From positions 79,204,028-79,268,027 of the forward strand of contig NC_088295.1 of assembly GCF_032854445.1 (NCBI RefSeq): a DNA stretch of 64,000 bases, written 5' to 3'. Positions 22,309 to 33,641 of the stretch are shown one piece after another. The stretch's first letter is position 1; every line of letters starts with the position of its first letter. The stretch comes from Liolophura sinensis (Eukaryota; Mollusca; Polyplacophora; Chitonida; Chitonidae). The position numbers were made by a program, and so were the translations under genes. Below the pieces are notes generated by a model. The model did not search any database. It worked only from the letters and a program-made list of their open reading frames with translations, and had not been told where the DNA came from.

Positions 22309-23786
22309 CGTCTCTGAGGGACATTTATAACTTCAACACCAGTGCTTCCAAAAACAGCTTTGTGGGAAACGAAAACAGACGAAGAAATGAGGTGATGTAA
22401 CAAGAGATCGTCACAACAGGTTATTAAGTGACAAATTAACTATAAGAAACTTAGAGCCCGGACATTTGGATACGATATATTTAATCTCCTCAAATCCTCG
22501 ACACTTTGGATAAACTGCCACGAGCGGATGTGTTCTCACGGCCTGAACTAAAACCCTAATTCCGTCTGATGATAAAGTTCATTTCACTTCTACACTGACA
22601 GAATAGCGCAACTGCTCTATTTAACAGTTTGATAGAAGACTTCTTTAGATGATTCGAGACCTAGGCCCTAGGGTATACGACTGCAAACCGTAACCTGCAG
22701 TTAATGACAGAGTGTGGGTCGTCTCGCATGGGTGGGGATGTTGTATTGAGAACACAGGCACTGAAAGAAGCCCTACGCAGCAGTATTAATTAACAATTTA
22801 AACTTGCAGCAGAGTAAAGATTGCCAGCATTGAATGTGACCAGTCATATACATATGTCTGCAGAGCAGAGTATAGTTGAAAAAAAAGACGTCACTTGCAT
22901 TTTGTTGTCCACACTGTACTTTTAAGAGCAAGATGTTCTTTCAGATTCACACAATACTTGAGGTACACAATGTTTGAATACTAACATATTTCACTCTAAA
23001 AATTATTTCACTGTTCATTGTTTTCTTTACTATACAAAGAACAAGTCTCATATAGGGTTTGTTATTCAGAAAGCTATTACTATGTGATCTGCGAAAGCAG
23101 TTAAATTTGATTTGCTAAATTACGTACTGTACTTAAAAAAATGCTATAAGTGAGCGTAAAATACCGTGAACTCGTCATTTATTTCCTTAGCAGCATTAGG
23201 TGGTATTCGCATAAGATTACATCATTAATTGATAAGATCTTCTATATCTACATAGATGTATCAATGTAAAGTTGCATTAACAAATCCACTTACAAAGAAA
23301 AGTTCATCTATTCAGATGTATTTAAGAGCTTATATACATGTACTTGTAGTTAAACATGCAGTAGAATCTTGATACAAATAATTTGATTCTTTTCCTTACG
23401 ATATGACAAGAAAACAATACAAAAATACTTTACTCATAATTAACTGTCTGAAATATTAGGAAGTGCTATGTAGAAACCGAATCACACATATACAGAAGCG
23501 ATTATGGTAGTCACTGCATGAAAAGCAATTCAATGAGACTCAAGCAGAATTATACGGGTGACAGAACACATAACATTCTGAGGTTTCATACAAAATGCGT
23601 TCGCCCTCAGTGCCAAGAATGACACCAGCATGGGTTGATACAGGTTCAATACTGAACGTGTACATCTTTTGGATGCTTCAGCAAAACTACAGTGTTACTG
23701 CTTAACATTTTACCGGCGAGCTGGCGTAAATCTAGTGCTTCATTTGTCACGTTATGTGTGCTGTACTGCGCAGTTATTTGTTATCC
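22309..23786. other. Intergenic, upstream of the armadillo gene
   Basis: AT-rich and without recognisable exons. The part next to 22309 should hold the 5' UTR and promoter of the minus-strand armadillo gene. I see no clear TATA box or upstream exon. Confidence 0.5.
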
Positions 23787-23880
23787 TTTATTTATTTATA
23801 TTATTTGATTGTTTTTTTTACGCCGTACTCAAGAATATTTCATTTATACGACAGCAGCCACATTACAGTGGGAGGAAACC
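23787..23880 (-). mobile_element. SINE family A fragment
   Basis: Reversed tail and core: TTATTTGATTG, CGCCGTACTCAAGAATATTT, ACATTACAGTGGGAGGAAAC. A second fragment of the same family and orientation begins only about 15 bases further on. Confidence 0.85.
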
Positions 23881-23895
23881 GTTATTCGCTTTCAT

Positions 23896-23983
23896 TTATT
23901 TATTTATTTGATTGGTGTTTTACGCCGTACTCACGAATATTTCATTTATATACGACAGCGACCAGCATTATGGTGGGAGGAGG
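23896..23983 (-). mobile_element. SINE family A fragment, tandem with the previous
   Basis: TTTATTTATTTATTTGATTG, GTTTTACGCCGTACTCACGA, CAGCATTATGGTGGGAGG. It ends where the AGGGTC-rich element starts. Confidence 0.85.
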
Positions 23984-23986
23984 TAT

Positions 23987-24763
23987 TTACACTATCAAAA
24001 TTTTAGGGTCAGCTCGACCCAATTTTTCAGGGTCGCAGGCAAACTGACCCTGAAATATAGGATCGGAAAATAAGGGTCGAATTGTTTGACGTTAACGACA
24101 AGGGTCATTGTTTTAAACAAGACAGATTTTTAGGGTTGAAACACTGACCCTGCATATTTGGGACCCTCATGTTTCGTGTTGCAAACACAGCCAAGTTTTT
24201 CCACTGGACTCTAAAATTTACATCAGTAGATCAGAGATCCTGATAGCACAGTTGGAAGAGCGTGCCATGACACACCAAAGACTAAGGGGAGAAAAAAAGC
24301 ACTTGGCGTTCAGCATGAAGGGGATAGTGCAACGACTGGTTGACCCTTATCAGTATAATGGCTCAGGCGGGCAGCTTACTTGCCTTCGGTAAGGCGTCTC
24401 AGTGAAGCAGCACTAGATAAAGGAGCGGTGGAAATTCGTCCTGAAACAAGGCGGCACTTTACATGCACTCTAAGGATTCCTTCGTCGTGATATGACTGAA
24501 AAATTGTTAAGTGCGACGTTAAACCCCGAGCACTCACTCGTTCACTCACTCTATTTAATGGTGCCGAGTAACGCTAGATTTTAGGATTATGTCACCCTGA
24601 TTCATCGGGTAGGTCAACCCTAATTTTTAGCGTGACCCTAAATTATAGGGTTTGATAAGTGACCCTAATATTTGGAGTTGGTCATGTCTATACCTGAATA
24701 TCAGTGTCACATCTGACCCTAGTTTTTCTGGTGGTTTTGACCCTTTTCCCTTAACAGTGTACA
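23987..24763. mobile_element. AGGGTC/GACCCT-rich MITE-like element split by a SINE
   Basis: Both flanks of the SINE at 24236-24552 are full of AGGGTC and GACCCT motifs, often paired as inverted couples around short AT spacers. The left end ACACTATCAAAATTTTAGGG and the right end, read in reverse as ACACTGTTAAGGGAAAAGGG, look like a terminal inverted repeat. No protein is encoded. I read it as one non-autonomous element interrupted by the SINE, though the ends are inferred by eye. Confidence 0.55.
24236..24552 (+). mobile_element. SINE family B, full length
   Basis: A tRNA-like start (GATAGCACAGTTGGAAGAGC) is followed by CACCAAAGACTAAGG, CTTGGCGTTCAGCATGAAGG, TTGCCTTCGGTAAGGCGTCT, TCCTTCGTCGTGATATGACT and ACGTTAAACCCCGAGCACTC with a (CACT)n end. 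It matches the copy in intron 11 of the vWA-MIB gene closely, so both are fairly young. Confidence 0.92.
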
Positions 24764-24870
24764 GTGATCAATATGGATATAAATGTATTTACATGTACAT
24801 GTATGAAAGTATAAAATATACCCCAATATATTAAAACAATGAAGAAGTCTTCACGATGGTAAAGCGTCAG

Positions 24871-25588
24871 TCACTGATTGACCTGTTCCATAGCTTCTCT
24901 ACAATACTGATGCCACTGGCGGAGTAAAGATTGGAACGACCACGTTCTATTCATGTTTTCCAACGAACACATGTATCTGCGAGTCCGGCTTCTTGTCGCG
25001 TAACCTCTGAAAAATAAACGGGTCTTTTCGGGAGACTTAACAACGTTAGGTGATTGGTCCATTTCAAACTTCGTAGATTGATACGTGGAAAAAGATAAAG
25101 ATGTGCCATCGTACACCTGAGGCATCTGGAAAATGATATCACAGGTGTCATAATTCTCGTCACATTTTACGTCCATTATGATATCTTCATTTTCGGTTCG
25201 TCGTGAAGTTTCGCTCCAAGAGGACGCATCACAGGGCATTGCAATTCCATTCAAATCCATGGAGTCAAAGACGGACATGATCGACGACAAATCATAAGAA
25301 CCTCTCAGAAACTTCCGCACATTGCATCTGGCACATTGGAAGTCTTCATCAAACGGGCACGGTCGTTTCTTTCCACGAGCTCTGGGTACATCGTAAATCA
25401 CCTCCTTGATCTCCTCTGCATCATCAGAAGAAGATTCCAAGAAATATTTTATTCCGTAGTTGATGTAAGGAAATTCCTGGTCTCTTTGTCGCTTGTTTCG
25501 AAATGAATCCACCCGGGGTGCATCTTCTATTTCGGGCAAGCCATCCGGTTTGTCACGATTAGAAGTGTTACGGGTTTTTTGCCTGTAT
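24871..25588 (-). CDS. Membrane-protein gene, cytoplasmic-tail terminal exon
   Basis: One base completes the split arginine codon, then 238 codons and TGA. The frame starts well before the TTG at 25539 that an ORF finder might pick, because YRQKTRNTSNRDKPDGL continues it back to the acceptor. At over 700 bases it is the longest non-repeat exon in the window. Confidence 0.75.
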
Positions 25589-26979
25589 CTGGAATTGGAG
25601 AGGATTGTGTGGTTTACCTAGTACTATGGACAATATCAAAGATAACAGCATATAGTACAACCTGGACTGTGATGACGGGGCAATAGTTGACACATGCTCA
25701 TATATATTAAACCGATGAAGTTCACTTAGGGGCTTGTACTCAGTTTCCGTCCGGAACCTCTGAGATTCCTGACGTCCAGAGACAGATCTTAAACGCCAAT
25801 TTGACCAAATGAAGTAAATACAAACACGTGTACGGAGCCTTTAACTATAAAAATTTGGAACATGTTTGTGCCAAGGTGAGAATTCCTATCCAGCATTATG
25901 GCAAGCACCTAGGTCAACTCTATATTCTAACGATAACGTCCAGGCATGGGCTCATAAAACAATAGCTTAGTAAGTATTACCGCCTTGCTGAAAACATGCC
26001 ATAAAACAGGGCAAATACTGCGCTGCTTTGTTAATGGCTGGCCAAGCAACCTTTTAGAGGAGTGGACGTACTTGTTTTCATTCAGGTTAAATGCTGAGTT
26101 ACATTATCCGATGTAATGACCCCTTTTCCCGAGATTCAAATACTTGACCCATAAAGTGCGCTAATTAAAAGTAGTGTTTTAAGGTCCGACTCAAAAAACT
26201 GATGGAAAGCACGGAGCATTCACTGTGGTGTATTTCTTTTTAACATTGGGGTGGGGTTAAAATGATGTGCTTAAAAAGCAAAGTATATGCTCATTAGCAC
26301 ATACGATTGTGTTTTACCTGGTACAAGCCTTGAATTGATTTAAAATGAAAAAAAGAAATCATAAAAATGAAGTGCACGGTTGGACTGTTTTCTTCCCGGT
26401 TTTTATACTAACTGAGGTTATTTAGAGCATGACACATGGAATATGCAATCGACAACGCTCTTATCTGTATCTCTAGAGGAAGTCTGTCATAGCAGTTGTA
26501 TACAATTAAGGTGAATGTACACGGCAATATTGTTATCATTACGTTCAGAGGAAGTCTGGCAAAATTGTGCGCTATGGAGTAGTATACGAACGTACCTGAT
26601 ATAGAATAAGCGTTAGGCATGTATACTCTGTGGTTGAAATACCGGCATTTGTTTCCATTAAAGACATTTTAACAAACTGACGAATCATGCAATCAGACGG
26701 AATGTAAAAAAGTTTAGAACTCAAGGGTATTAACTGTTCGACAACGAAAAATAATGATTGCCGATATTGAAACTTCACTAACCTGATAAATAGAATAAGT
26801 CCTGTTACAATCAAAATGGCGAACAAGACACCGGAGCAGGTCAGGTTCACCACAAGCTTTAAGCTGACCGCAACGGAAGCGTGATTGATGGTTGCAGTTC
26901 TGTTGTAAATAGTTAAGTTAGTGCTCAATGGCCACTGTATCTCCATTTTCAGACTGCCTCTCAATCTGCTGTCGAACAT
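24871..26979 (-). CDS. Single-pass membrane protein with YDVP-containing tail (two exons, 5' end uncertain)
   Basis: Join (minus strand) 26979-26783 and 25588-24871. The donor ATCAG|GTTAGT and the acceptor CTCCAATTCCAG join in phase 2 and give 304 residues. Residues 1-48 carry three N-glycosylation sequons (N21, N26, N45) and so are probably extracellular. Residues 49-65 (SGVLFAILIVTGLILFI) are a membrane segment followed by basic RYRQKTR, a typical stop-transfer. The tail of about 235 residues is polar and contains YINY at 107 and IYDVP at 130; YDxP is the established SH2-binding pattern of Crk-family adaptors when phosphorylated. It ends with a basic, aromatic region (RSRTRRYMCSLENMNRTWSF). 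I recognise no domain. No signal peptide precedes the membrane segment, so further exons upstream are likely; the ATG used is only the first in the open part of that exon. It could be an orphan cell-surface receptor. Confidence 0.68.
26783..26979 (-). CDS. Membrane-protein gene, transmembrane exon
   Basis: Residues 1-65 plus two bases. The open frame extends upstream to a TAA near 27050, and several AG sites lie in it, none with a good pyrimidine tract. The true left border may therefore be a splice site and not this ATG. Confidence 0.6.
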
Positions 26980-27483
26980 GAGTTTTGTTTCACGCACTTT
27001 ATTTTTCCTGTTTGTTCTGACCCAGTCTATGTAATGAGATATTTAGTCTGCATTAGAGCTGTGATGGTAGCAATTAAAGGCCTGAACTGAATGCCCGATT
27101 TACCAGTCATTGTTAATTAAAGAACTATTTGCATGAATATTAATTTCTTCAAGCACTAGGTCACGTTAGGAGAGTTACATCACTTCATACTGGTTTTATA
27201 CCAGAATAGCGTTCTGATTCTTTAACGTGAAACATGTAATACATGTTTCAAGCAAAATGAAACGAAAAGTCAAATAAACATGATATGCTTGACTGCCACG
27301 TGTCTTTACTCTGTACATGTATCTGTAACTAACGTGATACATGTGTAGTTCACATGTTAAGCAAAACATTTAAAATGTATTTTAAAGTGCCTGCTAGCCA
27401 TTTTTAGTCTCTTTCTGGAACTAGAAAACATTTAATATGGCTACCAAATGTTGAAACGTTGAAACATGTAGATTCTTGTGTAT
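26980..27483. other. No feature recognised
   Basis: AT-rich sequence between the membrane-protein exon and the minisatellite. Possible upstream exons of that gene were looked for and none was convincing. Confidence 0.5.
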
Positions 27484-28672
27484 CGGAGAGGGTTGTGGTT
27501 GGTGTATATACATGTATCATGGAATCGGCTGTTAATGGCGTGTATACATGCATCAAGGAACGAGCTATGATTAGTGTATATACATATATCACGGAACCGG
27601 CTGTTATTGGTGTGTATATATGAATCAATGAACGAGCTATGATTAATGTATATACATGTATCACAGAATGGGCTGTGATTTGTGTATATACATGCTTCGC
27701 GGAAGGAGCTGTGGTTGTTGTGTATGCATGCATCACGGAGCGGGCTGTGATTGGTGTAAACATATGCATCACGGAACCGGCTGTGATTGGTGTATATACA
27801 TATATCACAGAGAGGGCTGTGATTGGTGTGTATACATGCATCACGGAACGGGCTGTGATTGGTGTATATACATATATCACGGAAAGGGCTGTGATTGGTG
27901 TATACACATGCATCACGGAACTGGCTGTGATTGGTGTGTATACATGCATCACGGAACGGGCTGTGATTGGTGTATATACATATATCACGGAAAGGGCTGT
28001 GATTGGTGTGTATACATGTATCACGGAACGGGCTGTGGTTGGTGTGTATACATGTATCACGGAACGGGCTGTGATTGGTGTGTATACATGCATCACGGCG
28101 CAAACTATGATTAGTGTATATACATGTATCACAGAATGGGCTGTGATTGGTGTATATGCATGCATCAAGGATGGGGCTGTGGTTGTTGTGTATACATGCA
28201 TCATGGAACGGGCTGTGATTGGTGTATATACATGTATCACGGAACGGGCTGTGATTGGTGTCTCTACATGCATCACTGAACGGGCTGTGATTGGTGTGTA
28301 TACATGCATCACGGAACGGGCAGTGATTGGTGTGTATACATAGATCGCGGAACGAGCTATTATTGGTCTATATAAATGCATCACGGAACGGGCTGTGGTT
28401 GGTGTATATACATGTATCACGAAATGGGCTGTAATTAGTGTATATACCTGCATCGCCGAATGGGCTGTGATTGGTGTATACATGTATGACGGAACGGGCT
28501 GTAATTAGTGTATATACCTGCATCGCCGAAAGGGCTATGATTGGTGTATACATGTATGACGGAACGGGCTGTAATTAGTGTATATACCTGCATCGCCGAA
28601 CGCACTGTGATTGGTGTATACATGTATGACAGAACGGGCTGTAATTGGTGTATATACATGCATCACGGAACG
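27484..28672. repeat. 36-bp minisatellite, about 33 units
   Basis: The unit is close to GGCTGTGATTGGTGTGTATA + CATGCATCACGGAACG. As 36 is a multiple of three and stops are rare in the unit, frames on both strands stay open for up to 359 codons (repeats such as YTPITARSVMHV on the minus strand and VIGVYTCITERA on the plus). Near 28390-28640 units alternate with variants two bases shorter, showing a higher-order dimer pattern. I regard the frames as by-products. Confidence 0.95.
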
Positions 28673-29542
28673 CTTACAGATTTTCAGATGAACACTTACT
28701 CGTTGGAAAATCAAATCACGTAAGACCTTTCTGTGAAATTCCGTGACAAGTTTTTAAAAAGTTAAAGCACAGACAAGCTAAAACAGAGAAGACATATTTA
28801 TATGCTCTGTCCCAGCCAAGCAGAAATAAATCCCCTCCCAACTGCGGTATTATTGCAGTTATATCGAGGCGACCTACCTTTATCATACATGTATGTATAT
28901 AGTAAAGCTCCACAATGTAGAACATATATACACAAGTGTTAAACAAGGGTAGATAACTCACTACCTCTAGTGTATCGAAGGTAGGCGAAAGACTTTTCTC
29001 CCTTTGTTTAGTTCAGGGCGATGTCATCTGCAGGAAAAGGTCGCACAATTGTACAGTACTAAGCCTTCCATCACACCCTCTTTGTCTCACATTTTGTTTT
29101 CTCTGCTTGGTTAGAACAAACCTTTTCACGAAATATTTTTAAGGTCCTGATAGATGAAAATAACACGATATAACAATGTAAACCCATTGGGGAATTGACA
29201 GTAGTTACTTATGATTATAGCATTTTTAAGATTTTGAACTCTTTGTTAGAAATGGGACATTTCACAACTGACATCGACTATACGCGAATTGACTCGTTGC
29301 AGTATATTGTATCCCACAAGATTCTAAACGGATACCACTACGAGCATAATCGACGGCCTATTGATACAATTGCGGTTACAACACTATTCCCTTTCAGGCA
29401 AGACCAAATAAATTTCGTGTGACACAAACTCCGACGGAAAATGCCATGTAATTTTAAACTAAATATTTACGTTATGGCTGCCAACACCAGACTGAGTTCG
29501 TGCCACTAGGTAATAAACTGTCATCATCAGGAAATTTTCTAC
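28673..29542. other. No feature recognised
   Basis: Between the minisatellite and a candidate exon I see only short frames without recognisable content. Confidence 0.5.
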
Positions 29543-29700
29543 CTGACACCCCAGGGTGATGAAAACTGACAGTTCGACCGGTATTATTCCTTTATAACCT
29601 TCATCACACCCACAGGCCCAATAGGTCCACAAAGGATGTGTTTCAGGTGTCACACGAACACGAGAGATTAAACAGAGTTCAGATTCCAGGAGTTTATTGT
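29543..29700 (-). CDS. Candidate cysteine-containing exon upstream of the membrane-protein gene
   Basis: A minus-strand frame reads TPETHPLWTYWACGCDEGYK and ends GCQ before a GTAGAA donor. A TTTAG acceptor at 29701 would open it in phase 1 with 52 further codons. It has the look of an extracellular cysteine-containing segment, and the strand fits the membrane-protein gene 2.6 kb downstream. The phases do not join to that gene through any good acceptor I can see. It is uncertain and may be chance. Confidence 0.3.
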
Positions 29701-29784
29701 CTAAACATGGTATTTGTTGCATATACCTTACGGTACTTGTTATATTTTCAGCGAATCGTCACAGTTCAGAAACATAATACACAA

Positions 29785-29934
29785 CCCGTACGTGGGAAGG
29801 GCAGTCAGCAGCCCGCGGTCGTGGATTTCCCCCGGGCTCTGCCCGGTTTCCTCCCACCATAATGCTGGCCGCCGTCGTATAAGCGAAATATTCTTGAGTA
29901 CCGCGTAAAACACCAATCAAATAAATAAATCATT
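29785..29934 (+). mobile_element. SINE family A, 5'-truncated, with target-site duplication
   Basis: From GTACGTGGGAAGGGCAGTCA to the CAATCAAATAAATAAAT tail. The 8-bp ATACACAA lies directly before it (29777-29784) and after it (29935-29942). The head is missing, as expected from incomplete reverse transcription. The core is close to the family consensus, so it is young. Confidence 0.93.
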
Positions 29935-30339
29935 ATACACAAGTAAAAGTAGGCTTTCAAGAGATTATTAATATTTTCCATAATGAAAAATCTCTGGATA
30001 AATTATGAAAGTTATTTAGTTACGGAGGAAAGGATTGACATTTTTTGTACAATATCTGTGATTACTAGGAAATGCTTAAGACTGTTATGGAAAATATTAA
30101 AATTATTATTTTATTTTTCAATATTTTTGTCGTTATACATCTAACTGACGCTTGGATTTGTGTGTAAAATACTTTGGAAAGAAGCGCGTTAAGGAGTAAA
30201 GTTCCATATAGATTAACAAAGCCATACATGATTTTTCCTACAGCTTTAACACAAGTATTTTCATAATGTTGACATAAGCATGTGATCTGTAATCACTGTG
30301 ATGTATTTCCTGAGTCCCTTCACTGTGGATATCAAGGTG

Positions 30340-32660
30340 TCAATTCACATTGACCATGTAACAAATTTAAGATGGGATTAATATAGCTAATCTTTTCGTC
30401 CCAGGTTCAAGATACAAAAACTGGTTATAATGTCAGTATAGCAAAGCCTAGGGCAAGTGATAAAGAGCACACTTGTCAACGGGCATGACAAAATAGACAT
30501 TGTGCAAGGACGTAGATTGAGCAAAAGCAAGTCATTCTCCAAGACACATGAGCCATCCATGCTTAAAAAATACATCCTCTGAAAGTGATGCGTATTCAGC
30601 GGCTCTTAACCTCAAAGGGGTTGTTCTTGGACCGAGAACAAAAGTATTGTTGGCCCTAATGGTAACTATGTAAGGCCAAACATCTAGGAACTATGAACAA
30701 AGGACCTGCTATTGTAAGGCGGGAAATCGGCCTCAGTGCAAGTAATTGTCAATAGCGGAACTGACTATAGCTGTCATTGAGAGCTGCTGACACACTGGTA
30801 AAGCTACTTATTTTTTCAGTTCTTTTTGACTTTTCTTTTCCCGTTATATGGCAAGCCTGTATTGAAACAATGTGTAGGTCATAAAATCCAAAAATGGTAT
30901 CCAGCTCCAGTCACGCTGAAATATCTTTTTTTGCATTACACACTGTACAGTGGGGAAAACCACTGCACCACAAATGTAACTTTTTGAGCGCGCACTTATG
31001 CACCTATCAATTAAACACATACATAACAAATGTTCAGCCTTATACTTCAGCTAAGCATAAAATGTTGATGTTAATGGTAGTTATAGGACCACTTGCGCTC
31101 TCAACCAGGATTCCCGTATGATTTCGCTATAGTTGCCACACGTTACATAATACAATGGCTTTATCCACTTTCATTCACGATAACACTTATTCAGTCCAAG
31201 GCAGTTTATCTTTACTTACGCAAAAGGTATGTTGCCAAAGAAAACAAAACCCACAAAGATTTGAACTCTTCCTCGAGGTGCAACCTGTTTTCCGAAGTGA
31301 CTTCTTTAGCTCACTGTAGTATGAAGGATGACTGGCGGACTAAGGCAGAGATATGGATTTTAAACTTGCTAAAATATGACAAAATGAATCCCTTATAAAA
31401 TTTATTTTTTACATGTGAAGACAAACGTTAACGAAAACGAAACTTTGGCAGCACATAGAAATACACATATTAAAGTTTCAGTACAGACATTTTCTGGTTA
31501 ACGTTGATCTCCAGACTGTAAATTAAAGATACAATGCCTTGTTTGAACGAGAAATTGGCGTTTTTGATCGAGAGTGTATTTTGGGCGAGTTATTCCTAAA
31601 CAACCATCTCTTTTATGGCCATATAATTTTTATGGATGATTCGAACAAGTTGGAAATTTACAGAATTGCGCTGGAATTTTGAAATGTACACTTTCATATT
31701 GTACCTCTCTCGGGCCGATTCTCCGCCTTACCGTACCTCTCTGGGACCGATTCTCCGCCTTACTGTACCAGGTCCTTTAAGCCAGAACGTTTTAACACTG
31801 ATTGACTTCTCTTCTGTCAATTTCACTGTTGTGTTTACAAATGCCATTTCAACTAGAGTGAGCTTCGCCAAATTGGCGAAGTTAATCCGTTCATAAAATC
31901 ACTTGAACGTTGGCCGTTTAGTTAATACAAATGCATCTACATTAAATCCTCCGAATGCCCTTTCCAAAACTACCTTATACCCGCAGATCAGATGCCTTCT
32001 TAAGCGAATCTACGTGTATTTACAGCAGAGTATACAACTGTATAGCCCGTCGTCCTAGATACTTTAATCGCACATTATAATTTCAGGCGTCTATCATTCT
32101 CATATAAACAAGGCCTTCCTTGTGATCTGTGCTTTAGTTGTAAAGTCAACATATTACGACTTGGACTTCTTAGCGCCGCGCTATTGTCGTGGCAGAGGAA
32201 GGTACCCTAGAATTACATATACATATATGGTAAGGGTTCCAATGAATCGTTACCGTAAGACATTCCTATTATTTCTAACAACTTAACATGGTAAGTTATT
32301 CCCCTTCATCTTCCTGCTTCCCAAACACGGGTGATTCCGTGCCATGTTAGCCGTTAAAACTTCACACAGTGAGCGACGCCATTTAGTTTGTGAGATTAAC
32401 TGTCTAGACACTCATTCCCATTCCGGTATAACAGTAAACAACGGAATAGAATCTGTGCTCAGGGAAGGCTCAAGAACGCTTTATAAATTCTATGAACAAC
32501 AGATTTTAAACGGTATCACGAGGAAAGATAATGATTTGGGCTATTCTCTAAAATAATCCCAAAAAAATTCGAACGGATTTGCACTGACCGATTTTTGCAA
32601 AAAATCTCTGGTGTAGCTCTGGTAGGATTGAACTACACGCGGTATATATGAAATTCTTAG
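30340..32660 (+). repeat. Partial direct copy of the 7.4-kb unit (blocks C and D)
   Basis: Block C (about 30400-30680) matches 53000-53260, including GTCAGTATAGCAAAGCCTAG and AAGTCATTCTCCAAGACACA. Block D (about 32250-32480) matches 53725-53930 and 39490-39760, including TGTCTAGACACTCATTCCCA and AACAGTAAACAACGGA. The 1.1-kb inverted-repeat element at 30699-31778 separates the two blocks and has widened the gap. Confidence 0.6.
30699..31778 (+). mobile_element. 1.1-kb inverted-repeat element, copy 3 (most complete)
   Basis: The left end reads AAAGGACCTGCTATTGTAAG, then GCGGGAAATCGGCC. The right end read in reverse is AAAGGACCTGGTACAGTAAG, then GCGGAGAATCGGTCC. This is a terminal inverted repeat of about 34 bases. 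The right repeat is duplicated in tandem (31701-31732 and 31733-31768). No transposase frame exists inside, so it is a non-autonomous DNA element. I see no certain target-site duplication. Confidence 0.85.
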
Positions 32661-32719
32661 TGACTACTTTAAGTATTTAAGGGAACGATTCATGGCAGTG
32701 GGCGTAGTTTACGTGGTTG

Positions 32720-33050
32720 TGTTTCAGTCTTTAAGGCAGACGAAGTATAGAATCGATCCTTGAACAGGACTCGAAATTTGTGGATTCCCGCTGTCGTAAC
32801 GTCGGAGCCTTGTGGATAGCGGCCGACCAAATGACCTTGGGCATGACCCTTTGAGTAACGTTCTCTGACAATTATCTGTCTTCCACCAGTCAGGGGATAT
32901 CTGTACGTCAGATGTAGGAAGGTTCCTCCGTAACTCTCTAAAGGTTGTTGGTTTTACCCAGGCACCGGTTTCCTTCACCCATAAAATCCACTGCGATCAT
33001 CTAGTTGAAAAATTTGTAATGCAGCGTTAAACAACAATCAGATGAATATC
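32720..33050 (+). mobile_element. SINE-like element, family D
   Basis: It has the order of a SINE: a degraded head, a core with CAGATGTAGGAAGGTTCCTC and TTGTTGGTTTTACCCAGGCA, then CACCCATAAAATCCACTGCG, GAAAAATTTGTAATGCAGCG and TTAAACAACAATC. A relative lies at 47960-48125. Confidence 0.65.
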
Positions 33051-33094
33051 ATCATACATGTCTGAGTGGTGTGAAAATAGCTTATGGCAGGCTT

Positions 33095-33460
33095 ATATAC
33101 GCTTGGGGTTTTACATCGTACTTCACAATTTTTCACTCATAAGGCGACTAGTAGTGATTAGGTGTGAGTGCACATACTGCGTCTTCTTGTGATACGGCGA
33201 GTTCACGACGCCAAAGAGCTGCCGCCAAGTGTAATGCCGAAGACACCAAACGTGACATCCCACCCAGTCACATTATACTGACACCTGGCTAACCAGTCCT
33301 TTTTCCCAGCTCTAACTTCTCAGTGTCGAACGTCAAGCAAGGCAGCAACAAGTGCCATTTTTTAAAGTCTTTGGTATGACCCAATTTGGGTTTGACCTCT
33401 GGCCTCCCGGCTTCGGGGCGGACGCTCTTACTTCAGCCACCTAAGCAGTATGTTGAATAT
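33095..33460 (-). mobile_element. SINE family C, near full length
   Basis: On the minus strand a tRNA-like head (GTGGCTGAAGTAAGAGCGTC) is followed by GGGTCATACCAAAGACTTTA, TGTTGCTGCCTTGCTTG, CAGTATAATGTGACTGGG, GTGTCTTCGG and a tail GAAAAATTGTGAAGTACGAT. It shares its tail with family B. A + strand copy lies at 46010-46490. Confidence 0.85.
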
Positions 33461-33558
33461 GGCGATAAACATGTATACATGAATACATATACATAAACCT
33501 ATTGAACCTTATTAAATTTTTAGATTTATTTCCTTAGCGTATGTAACTTCATTCAACT

Positions 33559-33641
33559 GTTTATTGATTTATTTGATTAGTATTAATAGGTTTATTCAGT
33601 ACTTTTTTACTTGTAAGACAACGGCAAAGGTTATAATGGGA
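33559..33641 (-). mobile_element. SINE family A tail, very eroded
   Basis: TTTATTTGATTAGTATTAAT, then TTTACTTGTAAGACAACGGC and AAGGTTATAATGGGA. Confidence 0.55.

Noticed and set aside
25163-25539. Start of the tail exon at the TTG codon (25539)
   Set aside because: The frame continues upstream to a splice acceptor that joins a transmembrane exon in the right phase; TTG is simply a leucine codon.
27404-28483. 359-codon minus-strand frame (the longest in the window) and overlapping 220-, 234- and 152-codon frames
   Set aside because: They are by-products of a 36-bp minisatellite whose unit lacks stops. Frames are open on both strands at once and start and end with the array.
27484-28672. CRISPR-like array
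   Set aside because: Units are contiguous with no unique spacers, and the genome is clearly eukaryotic. The same holds for the arrays at 38030, 40455 and 58651.
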